The notes beneath the pieces were generated by a model. It made no database searches and had not been told where the DNA came from. It worked only from the letters and a program-made list of their open reading frames with translations. From contig JAHNEJ010001962.1 in the NCBI GenBank assembly GCA_022559845.1, positions 110,401-174,400 of the forward strand: a DNA stretch of 64,000 nucleotides, given 5' to 3'. This stretch comes from Amorphophallus konjac (Eukaryota; Streptophyta; Magnoliopsida; Alismatales; Araceae). Positions 9,915 to 21,047 of the stretch are shown piece by piece. The position numbers and the translations under genes are program-made. Position 1 is the stretch's first letter. Each line of letters opens with the position of its first letter.

Positions 9915-12900
9915 CAATCAGCACCAAGAAAACCATCACCACGTCAGGTCAGCACTTCCGACACACTCGGCGAGTGTCATATCGGACCACAATCATAACA
10001 TCTCTCGATGCTCCACCACGGCAATTCCTCGAACTGTAATACGCCACGCCAAGAGCTGCAACACGAGCCATAATCGACAACCGCCGACGCTCATTCGCGA
10101 GTCCCGAAACTCACCGCGGAACCTTCACAACTCAAGCCAAATCCAGGCGAATATAACCCATTCACACACAAGAGTGCAGGAGCAAGAACTTACTGGGACA
10201 ACTCCGCCCAATCTTACCTCAAAATCTACAAAACAATCGGGACCAACACGTCATTTTTTATGCCACAGAGTACGACAAGAACATCAGGCTCGACGAAATA
10301 GCACCTGACCAAGAAGATCTTCAGCTCCTCCGAGCACACTTCTCGATCAGAACACCCGCTCTGCCACCTTAAACCACAACCTCAACACCTCAGGGGCTGG
10401 ATAAACCTCAAGCTGGAGTGGCCAGACTCGGCAACAGCTCCCTCAGAGCACGCTCACGGCCACTTCACGATGAACAGTCCTCGCCAGCCACCTGACCTCG
10501 CTGCAAAAACCTCGAACGCAGCACCGCAAATCCGCGCCTGTCGGCAACCTCTGCTCAATGCAGCATAACTGGTGCGGACACCCGAGCAGTTGATCGGCAC
10601 GACACGCCGAGCCACCGGTACCGCACACGGAGCATGACACGAGCCACCTCAGCGTCCATCTGGCTCGGAGACAGCCTGGAGACTCCGCCTTGAGCCTCCC
10701 CATTTATTATATTTAGCTAGACTTTATGTGTGTGTAATTTGTATTTATTTCGTTGCATTCGGTTTGCCATTTTGAGTGTAATAGGGGCTTATGAGCATTT
10801 CGGACCCCGTGGGCCCCACGGGCCCCCCGGGCTCCACCACATTGGGCCACCTCAGCCTAGGGTCCCACGTGGGGCCAGTCAACATGCCACATGGGAATAT
10901 CTAGAAGTTTGAATGATAAAAAACACATGGGGGACAAATGGCTTAAAAAGTCCATATGGAGGCCACCTACCCCACTTACCATTTCAACCTTCCACATCTT
11001 GCCATTCAAAGTCCAAGGGCCCCCCCCCTTTGTTTTTTTATGCATTTTTTTTTTGTGTGATGTTCACATCTCATCCCCACCCTTCATCCCCTTCCCCTAG
11101 ATCCAATGGTGGATAAGAGATGTGATATGTAACATATATATGTTGTATTTTCTCCTTTTAGTGAATTAATGCCATTTGAAAGTTGAAAAAAAATCTCTTG
11201 AGCAGGCCTAGGCCGCCCCCTTCTCCTCTCCCCATCCCTCTTGAAGCTGTGAAGGCTTCCTTCTGGTGGTGAGACTCCACCCTATCAGTTCCGGTCGCCG
11301 CCGCCACGAGTCGCCACCGCACCGCCATCGTCTTCATCGGAGTTCTGCCCGCGCAGTACCACAGCAGCTTCCACGAAATTCAGCCATCAACCACGAGCTC
11401 TGATCGACCTGGGGATTTTACTGGAGGTTCCATAGGTTCAAGGATATCCCAAAAAAAATTGTTTTGTCATTCAGATCCTGTTCCATATTTTTAGATTTTC
11501 ATCTACTCTTCCCTTTCAGTTCTGCCAGCAGTCTGTCCAGATTCATCTCCGCCCTGAGTTTTAGGTCTTAGGTCCACTTTTTGATTTTCTTTGGTTCGCC
11601 CAATTTTATTGGATCTTCCTTCTACCAACCCCTTCATCCAAAATTTTTCTAAATTTCTAGTTCGTCCATTTCATATTTTTCACAAATCATTCTCAGATCC
11701 ACCTGAAGTTCTGTCCACCCGTTCCCAGAACCGACCACCAGACACTCCAAAAATCCTATCAAATCACCACCACTCCAAATCCAATTCTAAAAATTGTCCC
11801 AGCTTCGTGGTTTGATTATCTACAACGTTTAAGAAGAGCTCGAAGTCTGAATCCCACTGTAAGTAGGCGGTCAACGGCCGTTTACAGGGAACTGATGTGC
11901 TAAACTGAGAGTTCTAGAACTGTGTAGTAGAGAATTGAAAATTAGTTAAGATCTAGGTCCGTGCAGGTTCAGAGGAATCCACTGGCCCTAGGTTGGAGGA
12001 TTTTGAGTTCTCTTTCCAACGGCGCTGGTTTCGTCACATTCCGGCGACGGGGCTGATCGCAGCAGTTGATTTCGCCGGAGCGCGCGCCTGAAAACAGCAA
12101 GTAAAAATCCGTGGGCAGCATTCCACAAGCTTGGAGATCGGAGTTGTTCGACCACCGATCGGTGTTCCCGGCCGACCGCCTTCCGTGGAGACGCGCCACC
12201 AGGGGTCCCCATCATAGTGGGTCCCACCCCCGCAGATCCGGAGGACAGCACCATCCGTGGGCCCCGCGGGCCCGCAGAACCCGCCGTTCGGAAAGCACGA
12301 AAATGCGGAGTTCGGCACCGCCGGGCGACATCAAGATGCTGCCCGTCAACCCAATTCACGTGATTCCCGGGCCCCGCATGTGACCTTTTACCTCCCTGCG
12401 TGGAGTGGGTCAAATTTTTGTACTGCTGCAAAATTGTGTTAACCGGGGGTCCGTGATTGGCCGGGGTTGTCTTCGCCACGCCGGGTGCGTAGAGGTAACG
12501 GTCTCACCTTCTTGGCATTTGCTTGCTCAGCTAGTATACGGTCATATGCCGCTGCCGAGAGTGTAGGTACTAGCCCGTGTGTCCATGTCACCGCTGTGAG
12601 AGTGAGAGTGACCCGTCCCGTGACTCGATCCGAGTCTGGAAGTTGAGTCGGACTACCCTTGACCTCCGCCGGTTCCTTAACCGCGCACGGTCCGCGCTTT
12701 CCCTCGCTTGGGATGACGAGTGAGCTTCCACTTCTGTTAGCGACGTTTCGCCACTAGGAGCTCGTAGTGTCGGGCTTAGTGTCTCCCTGGTGTGTGCCGC
12801 TGGTCGCGTCTTCATCTAGAGTCCGAGGGTGGCACCTAATAGTGTCGTCTCCCGTGTCCGTCCCGCATCAATAACCGGGGTCACCACCGATGAGGGAGAA

Positions 12901-12916
12901 AGCTCTCGACCTAGAT
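9915..12916. other. Unassigned repeat-like DNA between element 1 and the solo LTR
   Basis: No gene is visible. 9915-10690 is C/A-rich and resembles the left flank (1-180). From about 10700 the composition changes to T-rich stretches with GC-rich blocks, including a short palindrome (CCCGTGGG/CCCACGGG) near 10807. It looks like LTR or non-coding retrotransposon DNA in plus orientation, but I found no TG...CA ends, target duplication or coding motif. The segment ends in TAGAT, the target duplicated by the solo LTR insertion. Confidence 0.4.
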
Positions 12917-13256
12917 TGTAATATCCCGGACCTTTCGGATCCTTCTTCATGGGTCCCGGATCTAGTTTTCGGAGTGTCCGGCTCCGTTGTGTCCGAAATT
13001 TCGTTTCGGACATCTTTCGTGTTCGGATCGGCGCGATCCGGAGTCGTTTCGGAGGCCCGGAGGCGTTCCGCGGCTTTTTCCGCGTGTGTTTTCCGATTCC
13101 CGGTGTGTGTTTCGGCTTTTCTCTTCGGACGCTCGTTGCGGGTGAACCGGGCTGTTCACACGGACACGAGTGGTACCGTTGCGATCGGTGCGTTCCGAGG
13201 ATCGCGGGGGTGTGATTTCCTAATTTTTGGAATTTTACGGATTTTCCGGGTTTTTC

Positions 13257-13263
13257 TATAAAA
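13257..13263 (+). promoter_or_regulatory. TATA box of the solo LTR
   Basis: TATAAAA about 340 bp inside the LTR, followed by a C/T-rich tract (TCTTCTTCCTC-type) of about 80 bp. The position matches the TATA-like boxes of elements 1 and 2. It could still act as an outward promoter toward 15.5 kb. Confidence 0.65.
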
Positions 13264-13823
13264 CCCTTTTTCTTTTCTCTCTCCCCCACCATCTTCTTCT
13301 TCCTCTCTTCTTCTTCCTCCTTCCTCCTCCACCGTGTCTCCCTCCCTCTCCCTCTCTTCCTCCCGGTTGGCCACGGCGAGCTCCCCTCCGGCTGCAGACG
13401 GCGGCGGGGCGACGGCGCGGTGACGTGGGCGGCGGCGAGGCGGTCGTGGGGGCGTGCGGCGAGCGTGGGAAGCTTAAGGAAGAACGAGGGTTTTCAAGCG
13501 TTCTTCGCGATTCGTGGACGATCCGGCGGAGCATTCGCTCCATTGAGGTAGGGTGACGTTCCCTAGCTCTTCGCCGTTCTTTTCCGTGGTTTGTAGGCCG
13601 CGGGGAGGCCGAGAGAGGCATGTTTGGGCATTTCTGGGTTTTTCCATGTTTTGGGGGTGAGCCGCCCGATCTATGGTTTTAGCCCATGATTCTATGTTTT
13701 GGTGGCTTAGATACATGCTAGGGGTCCCCAGGGGTCTTCCCCCTTGTTTTCCCCCTCTCCGGTGGAGGTACGGGGGCGTGGTTGGTGTTTTTGGGGTTTT
13801 CCCGCCGTAGCGTGCTCTGGGGC

Positions 13824-14400
13824 AAGCGACGGTCACTCCAGTGACCGTCACATGCTTGTAACGCCCCTAGAGGGGTGCGTTACTTCCCTGGGTGTTGGCC
13901 TTTGGGGTCGAGGGCTGTAACGGTCCTGCGACTGGCCGCCGTTTGCTAGTGACGCCCCTGGGCTGGGCCGTCACATGCGTTTCGACCGTTGGTTTTTGAC
14001 CGTTGGGGGTCAGGCCATGTAACGCACCGAGATAGGCGCGTTACATGCGTGTAACGCACTGGGGCAGGAGCGTTACTTCCCCTTCCCACCCCGAGTGTAA
14101 GGGCCATGTGACGCGCCGGGCTAGGCGCGTTACATGTGAGTAACGCACTGAGCCGACGCGTTGCTTGCAAGCGACGCGCCGGGGTAGGCGCGTTACTTTC
14201 CCTATGGTTTTGGGGGGTGTGGGGCGCCGTGTGACGGCCTGTCTCAGGCGCGTTACTTTCAAGCGACGCACTGGAGCAGGCGCGTCACTTCCCCTACCCC
14301 TCTGGCCGTGTGACGGTCTGCCTTAGACCGCCATTTGTAAGTGACGGCCCTAGAGTGGACCGCCATTTGGCTGTGACGGTCCAGGGTCGGACCGCCACTT
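13824..14400. repeat. Palindromic tandem array specific to the solo LTR
   Basis: A series of inverted-repeat units built from GTAACGC...GCGTTAC, GTGACGG...CCGTCAC and similar arms, spaced roughly 30-70 bp. They occupy the LTR position where elements 1 and 2 carry CGCGCTAGGG palindromes. The flanking LTR sequence, such as the block around CTCCGACCGTGG downstream, is conserved while the array is not. Confidence 0.75.
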
Positions 14401-15537
14401 CCTGTGTTGCCCCATGAGGGTGGCAACCTCGCTTTTCTCCGACCGTGGTCTCCGTGCGACGGGACTAGTGCGTGGGGTGATTCCCACACGTTGTCGGGCT
14501 TGGGCGTTGTTTTCCGTAACTTGAGAGTCTACTCCTTCAGTGACCCTCCACTAGTCGTAGCCTACTAGTACGCGTGTGCTAGTCGCACCAGGGAGTGGTG
14601 TACGGGCTGACCTTTAGAGACGGTTTGTGGACCGGTTACCGTTGGGCCCCACGTCTTGCAGCCAGAGTCCGGCTGAGGGGGAAAACCGGTCAGAGGGCCA
14701 GACCAGGGACGCGCGGTCTGTGTGTGCACACGTGGTTGGGGGCGGTTGGACCCACGTCGACGGGCGTGACCCCAGCTAGTCACTTGTTGTGGTTACTTGT
14801 ACGGTGTTTGCGCCTCGGGTAGGACCTACCATGTCAGGCGGTTCACCTGCGGTGCGGTGTAAGACGTCAGGGGACGCTACCGGCTGTGCTTCTAGTGGGT
14901 GGTACTCCTGTCGAGTACGGAGTGTCAGACTGTCAGTCGTGTGTTTCCGACCTTCGGGTTTTGACGGTTCGACCGTTGAGTTTCGGTCTTCTCGTACCGT
15001 GGCACGTGTGTCGGTTTGCGTGCCGTTAGGGTCTAGTTCTGTAGAGTACAGGGCTTTCCTTTCCGAGGTACCTTCCTACCGCTAGGGTAGTGGTTTCTCG
15101 TTTTACGAGGTAGGGTTCGAGTGATCCCTACTGAGTCTTGTTCCGAGACTCATTCCATGCGTGTTTTCACCGTGTTTCAGGTGAGGCGCCACCTTCGGGG
15201 AGCGTGTCAGGAGCGCAGCGGAAGCGTGGTGCGGGTGCCCTGAGGTAGTGCCAGAGGTCAGAGCCGGGGGATGCCCCGTGTAGCTGTACTTTTCTTTCTT
15301 GTCACTGTACTAGTCGTGGACTACTGTTGCTGTTGTTGTTATTTTATTGTGGACCATGTAAAATGTTAATTCATTTCCTGCTTAATATCATAACTGTTTA
15401 ATTTCTGCAATTATTTGTGATGCTTGTGTAGTTTCCACACCATCCTTTTAACCCTTCCGAGTCTTCGGGCTCGTGGGTGGCGGTGCGAGTCTCGGGTTAT
15501 CGGGCCTTCCCGGTAATCGGATTCTCGGGTCGTTACA

Positions 15538-15751
15538 TAGATCCTTAGACCCCACGCCGGCACGAAAGCCACAAACAACAACCACCTTAACAGCACCGCG
15601 CGGCGCACTCAAGCTCTCAAGCGAGAAATCAAGCGAGAAAATATGCACGAAACCCTATGCCAACTGTCGACTGTACTGGACCTTATGGACTCTAATCACT
15701 ACAATGTTTCGAATTCCTATGTACGTCCACAACCACTGCTCTGAAACCAGC
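15538..15751 (-). other. Leader and primer-binding site of an orphan gypsy element
   Basis: Read on the minus strand, this is the start of the internal region of the element whose 5' LTR is 15752-18756. A PBS-like TGGTTTCAGAGC at 15738-15749 has one mismatch to the tRNA-iMet site. About 200 bp of non-coding leader follow. The solo LTR was inserted at its far end (TAGAT). No gag is found beyond, so the rest of the element is missing, non-coding or unrecognised in 9915-12916. Confidence 0.7.
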
Positions 15752-18700
15752 TGTAACGACCCAAGATCCAGATACCGGGAAGAACCCGATACCATTCGAA
15801 TCCTGGCCCGCTGCCCACGAGCCGGAGAGCTCGGAAGGGCTAAAAGGAGTGTGGAGGCACGAAGAAATAGGAAATAATACAGGATAATTCAACAATTAAC
15901 AGAAATAAATAAACAACGATAGCAGAGTCCAGTCCAACAGAAAGGACAGTCTAAAGTAGTAAAACGTACCACATGCCAAGTGAACACTCGGCCCAGCAAG
16001 CTGACAGCTAAGAACCTCCGAACAGCACCCTCGAACCTCGAGGAAGAACCGCCGCACCGGAAAAGTAGGGGTGAGCCTCCTATCACTGGCCCAACTGAGA
16101 ATAACGGCGGTAGCGGAAAGGGAAAATAGCTACAACTACAGTAGGAATAGCAAACCGGTGGCCGGTCAAAACTCGGCACTACAGCTACTCCTACTGTACC
16201 AGAAAAACATGTCCTGATCTCAAAGTCGGGGGACTACCGAACTAACGGAAGAACCTCTGGCTATGTCGCCAGAAGAAACCATCACGACCTCGCAGTCGTG
16301 GACCTAACACCGTCTAGGGAAACGCTCGGTGACGCTCACCGGAAAAATCCCTAGACCTCTACCTCAGGAACACTCCCTGAAACTGTCGGGGTAACCACGT
16401 CTCGCAGACGGAAAATGAAGAGAGTCACGTCTCACGTGACAGGAGTACCTGCCCACCAGAAGCAAGGCCGGATGCGTCCACTGATGTCTTAGACAGCGCC
16501 TCAGGTGTCCCCCTCGACCCCTGGTGGAACGAGGATACCGTACTAGTAACCACAAAGCAAGTGACTAGCTGGGGTCGCGCTCGTCTGCGCGGGTCTAACT
16601 GCCCCCAACCACTCATGCACACATAGACCATGCATCCTAGGTCTGGCCCTCTGACTGGTTTTCCCCTCAGCCGGACTCTGGCGTCAAGACGTGGGGCTCG
16701 ACAGTAACCAGCCTAAAAATCGTCCCTCGGGGTAGCCTCGCCACCACTCCCTGGTGGGACCACTCGCGTGTCGGAAGGCTACGACTAGTGGGGAGTCACT
16801 AATGTGACCACTCTCCAAGGAGAAACTCCGAGAAACACACACGCATCCTGCACGAAAGTCGAGAAGAACCAAGTGGCGCCGAGCCACTGGACTATGGACA
16901 GTCCTCTAGACTCACTAACTCCAACGGCCCTTGAGTCACAAGACTCAGGGTCAAGACCGTTGCACCGAATGGCTCCACGCCATCAATCTGCCCTAACCCT
17001 AGGGTCAGAACCTCGGCATGATGATTCACGAGGCAGTCCACAACCATCGAGATCATTCCCTCAAAAGGGGAACTAAAAAAACCCTCCAGCCCCAGACTGG
17101 GTAATTGGACTCACAGTCCAAAGGCCACACACGGCCCACGCGGAAAGCACAGAAGCACGATTCCCAAGGTAGCTCATAGGCCGCCACGCCGATTCCCCAT
17201 CCCTGGGAAAAGTGGGAAACCTCTAGCCCCAGGCTGGATGACTGGACTCGTAGTCTAAGGCCATACACTTGGCCCAGTCGGGAACCATCTTCCGCAGAAA
17301 CCTACGACATGCGGGGAAACCCCACCGCACTCACACCGATACATGGTGACTCGATCGAGCGTAACACGAAAGCCCGGAACACATGGGGTCACCCGGACCC
17401 ACCACACTTATGGGCACACTAATCGAGATAACACGGTACCTCTAGACACCCCAGAAACATGGACACGGAACTCCCGGGGTGTTCGGGACACTCACGAGGC
17501 CGAAGGTCGACCACTGGGTCACAACCGGGTCGACCGGAGACCAACACAACACTAAACGGACACGGCGAACACGAAGAATCGACTAGCGGTCTACCCCTGA
17601 ACCGCTAACGCCCGCCTAGCAGTCTAGCCAGGACCGCTACGCTCCAGGACTCTCGAAGCCCTAGCGATCGCTCCTGGACCGCCAAGGAAGGTGGCGATCG
17701 TCCACCCAACCGCTAGGCGTAGCCTAGTGGTCAGCTCACGAGACTGCTACCTCACCGGCCTCGACTGACCAAAACGCGGACAAACTGGAAAAACGGTCAC
17801 ATGACGACCGCTAGCCCAAGGGTAGCGGTCTATCGCATGACCGCCACCCTGAATCTAGTGATCTCAAGAAGACCGCTAAGGGCAACCAACATTTCAAATC
17901 ATGTAACGGTCTCCCTGAGAGCGCCAAGGGAGTGTAGCGGTAACTGGAACGACCGCTAGCACGTCCCGAGCACGAATCCGACGAGAAATCCCAAAAACGT
18001 CCATCCACGCCCCGATCATCACCCGATGATGGGGAAACAGAGGGGAATCCTTCCCCAAGCACCCTAGCATGCATCTATACCCTTGGATGGGTCAAAAAAT
18101 CCCACGAAACGAGAGATCCGGCTCACTCCCCAAAAATATGGATTTTCCCCAAAATGACAATAAACCCATGCTCGGCTCGCCACGGGCTACAAAACTCACG
18201 GAAAATGAAGTACGCAAGTTGGGGGTCCATCTCCCTACCTCCACCGAAGATTTGACGCGCCGTGGACGCCGATCCATAAAAAAAATGCCACGAAACCCCT
18301 GCCGGGTCACGAACTCGCGGCCGAGCTTCAACGCGCCCTCGTCCCCCGATCCTCGACCCATCCTCGCCGTCCTCTTCGCTCGGGTCGACTCGCTCCGCCC
18401 GCGCCCCACTCTGTCGGCCGTCGGAGAAGAGAGGGTGAGAAGGGAGAGCGTGAGAGAAGAGAGAGGGAGAGAGGGAGAAATGAGAGTGAGGAAAAGAGTG
18501 GTTAATATATAGAAAATCTAAAAATTCTGGAAAATATCAAAAATAGGAAAAAACTCCCCACAATCCTCAGAAAATGCACAACGTCGTGGTAACGTCCCGG
18601 AGTCGGAGAACGTAACGGTTCACCCTACATGGGGTTCCGAAGGTCCGACAAGCAAAAACACACGTAAACCGCCAAACTCAACCCGGGACCCACGAAAATG

Positions 18701-18756
18701 ATCCGAAACCTACGGATCCAGATCCGAGAAATATCCAAAAAACCTGGGGCATTACA
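15752..18756 (-). repeat. Orphan 5' LTR, third gypsy family
   Basis: A 3.0-kb LTR whose ends (TGTAACGACCC on the plus strand, GGGGCATTACA at the other end) match those of the other LTRs here. Its body is diverged. On the minus strand it starts TGTAATGCCCC and ends GGGTCGTTACA, followed by a PBS at 15738-15749, which makes it a 5' LTR. A TATA-like run (TATATATTAA on the minus strand) sits at 18502-18511 in the position used by its relatives. No matching 3' LTR is in the window, and target duplication cannot be tested; the right flank begins GACTG. Confidence 0.82.
17570..17960. repeat. Palindrome-rich array in the orphan LTR
   Basis: Repeated GACCGCTA/TAGCGGTC-type arms and related words (GGACCGCCA, AGCGATCG) recur through about 390 bp. 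The array lies at the LTR position where other LTRs in the window carry their own, different palindrome arrays. Units are less regular than in elements 1 and 2. Confidence 0.55.
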
Positions 18757-19490
18757 GACTGCCTTCGAGGAGGGTCCTCGCCATGGCCAACGGGCGGTCG
18801 GAGAGTGCTCACCGGGCGGTATGGGTGCTCGGAGGGCAGCCGGGGGTTGGCGTGAGTTTTCTCTCTGTACGGCAAGTTGGATACTCTTTTTCCTCGACTG
18901 GAGTTGAGTGTGCGTCTCTTGGTGAGATTCCCTGTGTCCTGCTTCGTCCGTCAGAGTCCCATTTATAGGGGGCTGTCCTAGTAGCAAGTGCCAGTCCCTT
19001 AGCAGAGAAAGGCGTAAGTCGTGGAGTAACCTCTCCCGCGATCGTGGGGAGTTTCCCGTTGAGGACCCATTCTTTCGGAGTCGAACGGTCTTCTGGCGGG
19101 TCTTACAGCGCCCGTGGGGCGTGCTCGCCCTTAGTGGAGTCAAGGTCGATGTTGTGGGAGGCAACGTTCGGTCGCCGGAGAGTCATGTGGCGGCCGTTGC
19201 ACCTGGGTCGAAGCCCTTCCTACGCTGGCGAATCCGAGGCTCAATCGTCGTGAGCCGTTCGTCACGGGTCGCGGCTGTCGGGATCCGTTGGGCACGTAGT
19301 AGACCGTGGGAATGGACCTGGCAAAATTGGGCCTTATATAGGTCGAGCCGATTTTACCCTCCTCAATTACTAATCATAATCAATAAGAAGGATAAGATAG
19401 TCTTTTTTCAGTACTTATTCTCATTTGTATCTCTATTTTTTACCAAACGAGTAATAAAGATATCACCGTAAATAATTGGGATCAGTCTCT
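18757..19490 (-). other. GC-rich segment with two TATA-like motifs, possible LTR fragment
   Basis: No gene is recognised. On the minus strand there are CCTATATAAGGCCC near 19333-19346 and CCCCTATAAATGGG near 18957-18970, each followed by GC-rich sequence. That is the look of an LTR or promoter region. A minus-strand open frame at 18625-19164 has no recognisable domain and overlaps the neighbouring LTR, so I do not call it. The GC-rich part ends near 19350, where AT-rich DNA begins. Confidence 0.35.
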
Positions 19491-19523
19491 GATGATGATG
19501 ATGACGACGACGACGACGACGAC
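19491..19523. repeat. (GAT)n(GAC)n trinucleotide repeat
   Basis: Simple tandem repeat of GAT changing into GAC in AT-rich DNA. No coding context is visible. Confidence 0.9.
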
Positions 19524-19971
19524 TAAACATATATGAGAATAATAATAGGAATACATTAACTTAAAATAATTTATACTTATTCTCCTCAAAATTTATCCCC
19601 AATTCAAACGGGACCTTAATTAGCGTCTCCCTCCGGCCACGGGTACATGCCCCTGTGAGACCTCCCATTCTTGGACCGGGAATGGTGTCCGAACGAACTC
19701 GACTGTGCAGTTGAAGTCCTAGGATGACTAGAAGCAATAGATTGGAGATTTAAGTAGAAGACTGCTGTAAAAGTAAGGTAGAAGGAACTTTCGAACAAGA
19801 TCATAACAGCAGGCGTTCCCCGGGAGATTCCTGGATTAATGTTAAACTCCCTAAATATATTGCAAAGTAATCTCCAACAATGGAAGTACTATCTAATTAA
19901 AAATTAATTAGCATAGCACCCACGATTAATTCTAACCAAGCAGATCATGACAAGGAGAAGAAATATAGCTA

Positions 19972-20166
19972 CTAGGTTGTTGAGGAACGTGCAGCATACT
20001 TGATGGCATATACATATAGAATCCTGTCTGGTCTGAACTCTCGCCGCCCTGAGAGCTCGAAGACACTGTTCTCATCCGAGGCCGACTCCCTCTGCATGCA
20101 CACCAGTGACTGCCGCATGTTCCGGTTCAGAGAATCCCCATCACACAGGTACCAGCCTCTTCCCCT
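19972..20166 (-). CDS. Exon-like ORF, possible 3' terminal exon of an unknown gene
   Basis: On the minus strand an open frame of 64 codons follows a possible acceptor (TGATCACAG, AG at 20167-20168) and ends in TAG at 19972-19974. An in-frame TGA lies just upstream of that acceptor, so if coding it must be spliced. The translation looks protein-like rather than low-complexity: it opens RGRGWYLCDGDSLNRNM and later contains SVFELSGRREFRPDRILYVY. I do not recognise the family. No convincing upstream exon was found in 20.2-21.3 kb. It may be a gene remnant. Confidence 0.35.
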   Translation of the reverse strand, partial: RGRGWYLCDGDSLNRNMRQSLVCMQRESASDENSVFELSGRREFRPDRILYVYAIKYAARSSTT

Positions 20167-20989
20167 CTGTGATCAACATCTTCAGCAGTCCCTTCCCATC
20201 CATCCCGATACAAGTTTAGAAAAAGGTTAGTTAAAAGAATTAGGATCGTAGAAATTAACACTGGAGAGACCTAGCTAGCTGGTCATGATCATATATATGT
20301 GCTGCAAGCAAGAAATCAAAGATACTGTAGCACCACCCATTTCAGAGTTTCGCCTGGCCTTCTCATCCACGAGAGGAGAAAAGAGGAGCAGTGCCCGCGA
20401 ACACCGAATGAGTCATAGGATGCATGATAAGCATAGACATGTTTATGCCTTGCATCTATGAACGGGCTATATATAGGGTTATCATGCATGAACTCGTTTT
20501 GTTGTTATAACTTCAATTAATTTGGATGATTAAAAATAGTTTTACCATAAACGCACTTGAGTTTATCATAAACTAATTATCAGGGTTTGTTGGGGAAGAA
20601 GCTAGTGAAAGGCACCACCTGTTCTTGATCATGCCGGCGATAAAACAAATATGATATATCCCCCACACTATATATCACACTCAAACGATGTTGAAAAAAC
20701 AAATTCCAGAGCAAACTGTTTCCCCGTTACACAAAATTCCAAACACAGAGAGAGATCAGTTGCCCAACTGTTGACAGAATTGAAAGGACAAGAACAGCAT
20801 GATCCGGAGCTGCATGGTAAAGATATAAAATTTCTTGAAAGCTCGATCGGCAAGTTGCACCCTGATCCGGGCTTTCATCGGAGCTTCATATAATCCGAGT
20901 CCGGTCGCCCATTGCGTTGGCGAAGAAGATCTTTGGGTTCTCCATGAGAGGTTGCTCAACGCCTTTCTTGGGGGCCAATGCACCATATG

Positions 20990-20990
<1 letters not shown>
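20167..20990. other. Unassigned AT-rich interval
   Basis: I see no supported gene. Open frames on both strands at 20651-20893 and 20756-21025 lack family motifs and overlap each other. If the exon at 19972-20166 is real, its upstream exons should lie here or further right on the minus strand. Confidence 0.4.

Positions 20991-21047
<57 letters not shown>
20991..21047. repeat. (CA)n(GA)n compound microsatellite
   Basis: About 36 bp of CA repeats running straight into about 20 bp of GA repeats. It generates several spurious Thr-His or Cys-Val open frames. Confidence 0.95.

Larger units (their letters stand above)
12917..15537 (+). mobile_element. Solo LTR of a related gypsy family
   Basis: A lone LTR in plus orientation that opens TGTAATATCCCGGACC and closes GGGTCGTTACA, the same ends as the LTRs of elements 1 and 2. 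It is flanked by perfect 5-bp duplications TAGAT at 12912-12916 and 15538-15542. No PBS, PPT or coding DNA adjoins it, so it is the product of LTR-LTR recombination. It shares the TATA region, pyrimidine tract and end blocks with the other LTRs, but its central repeat array is unrelated in sequence (13824-14400). Confidence 0.94.

Noticed and set aside
15114..15128. tRNA B-box-like GGTTCGAGTGATCCC
   Set aside because: No A box or cloverleaf surrounds it, and the same sequence recurs in each LTR of the group.
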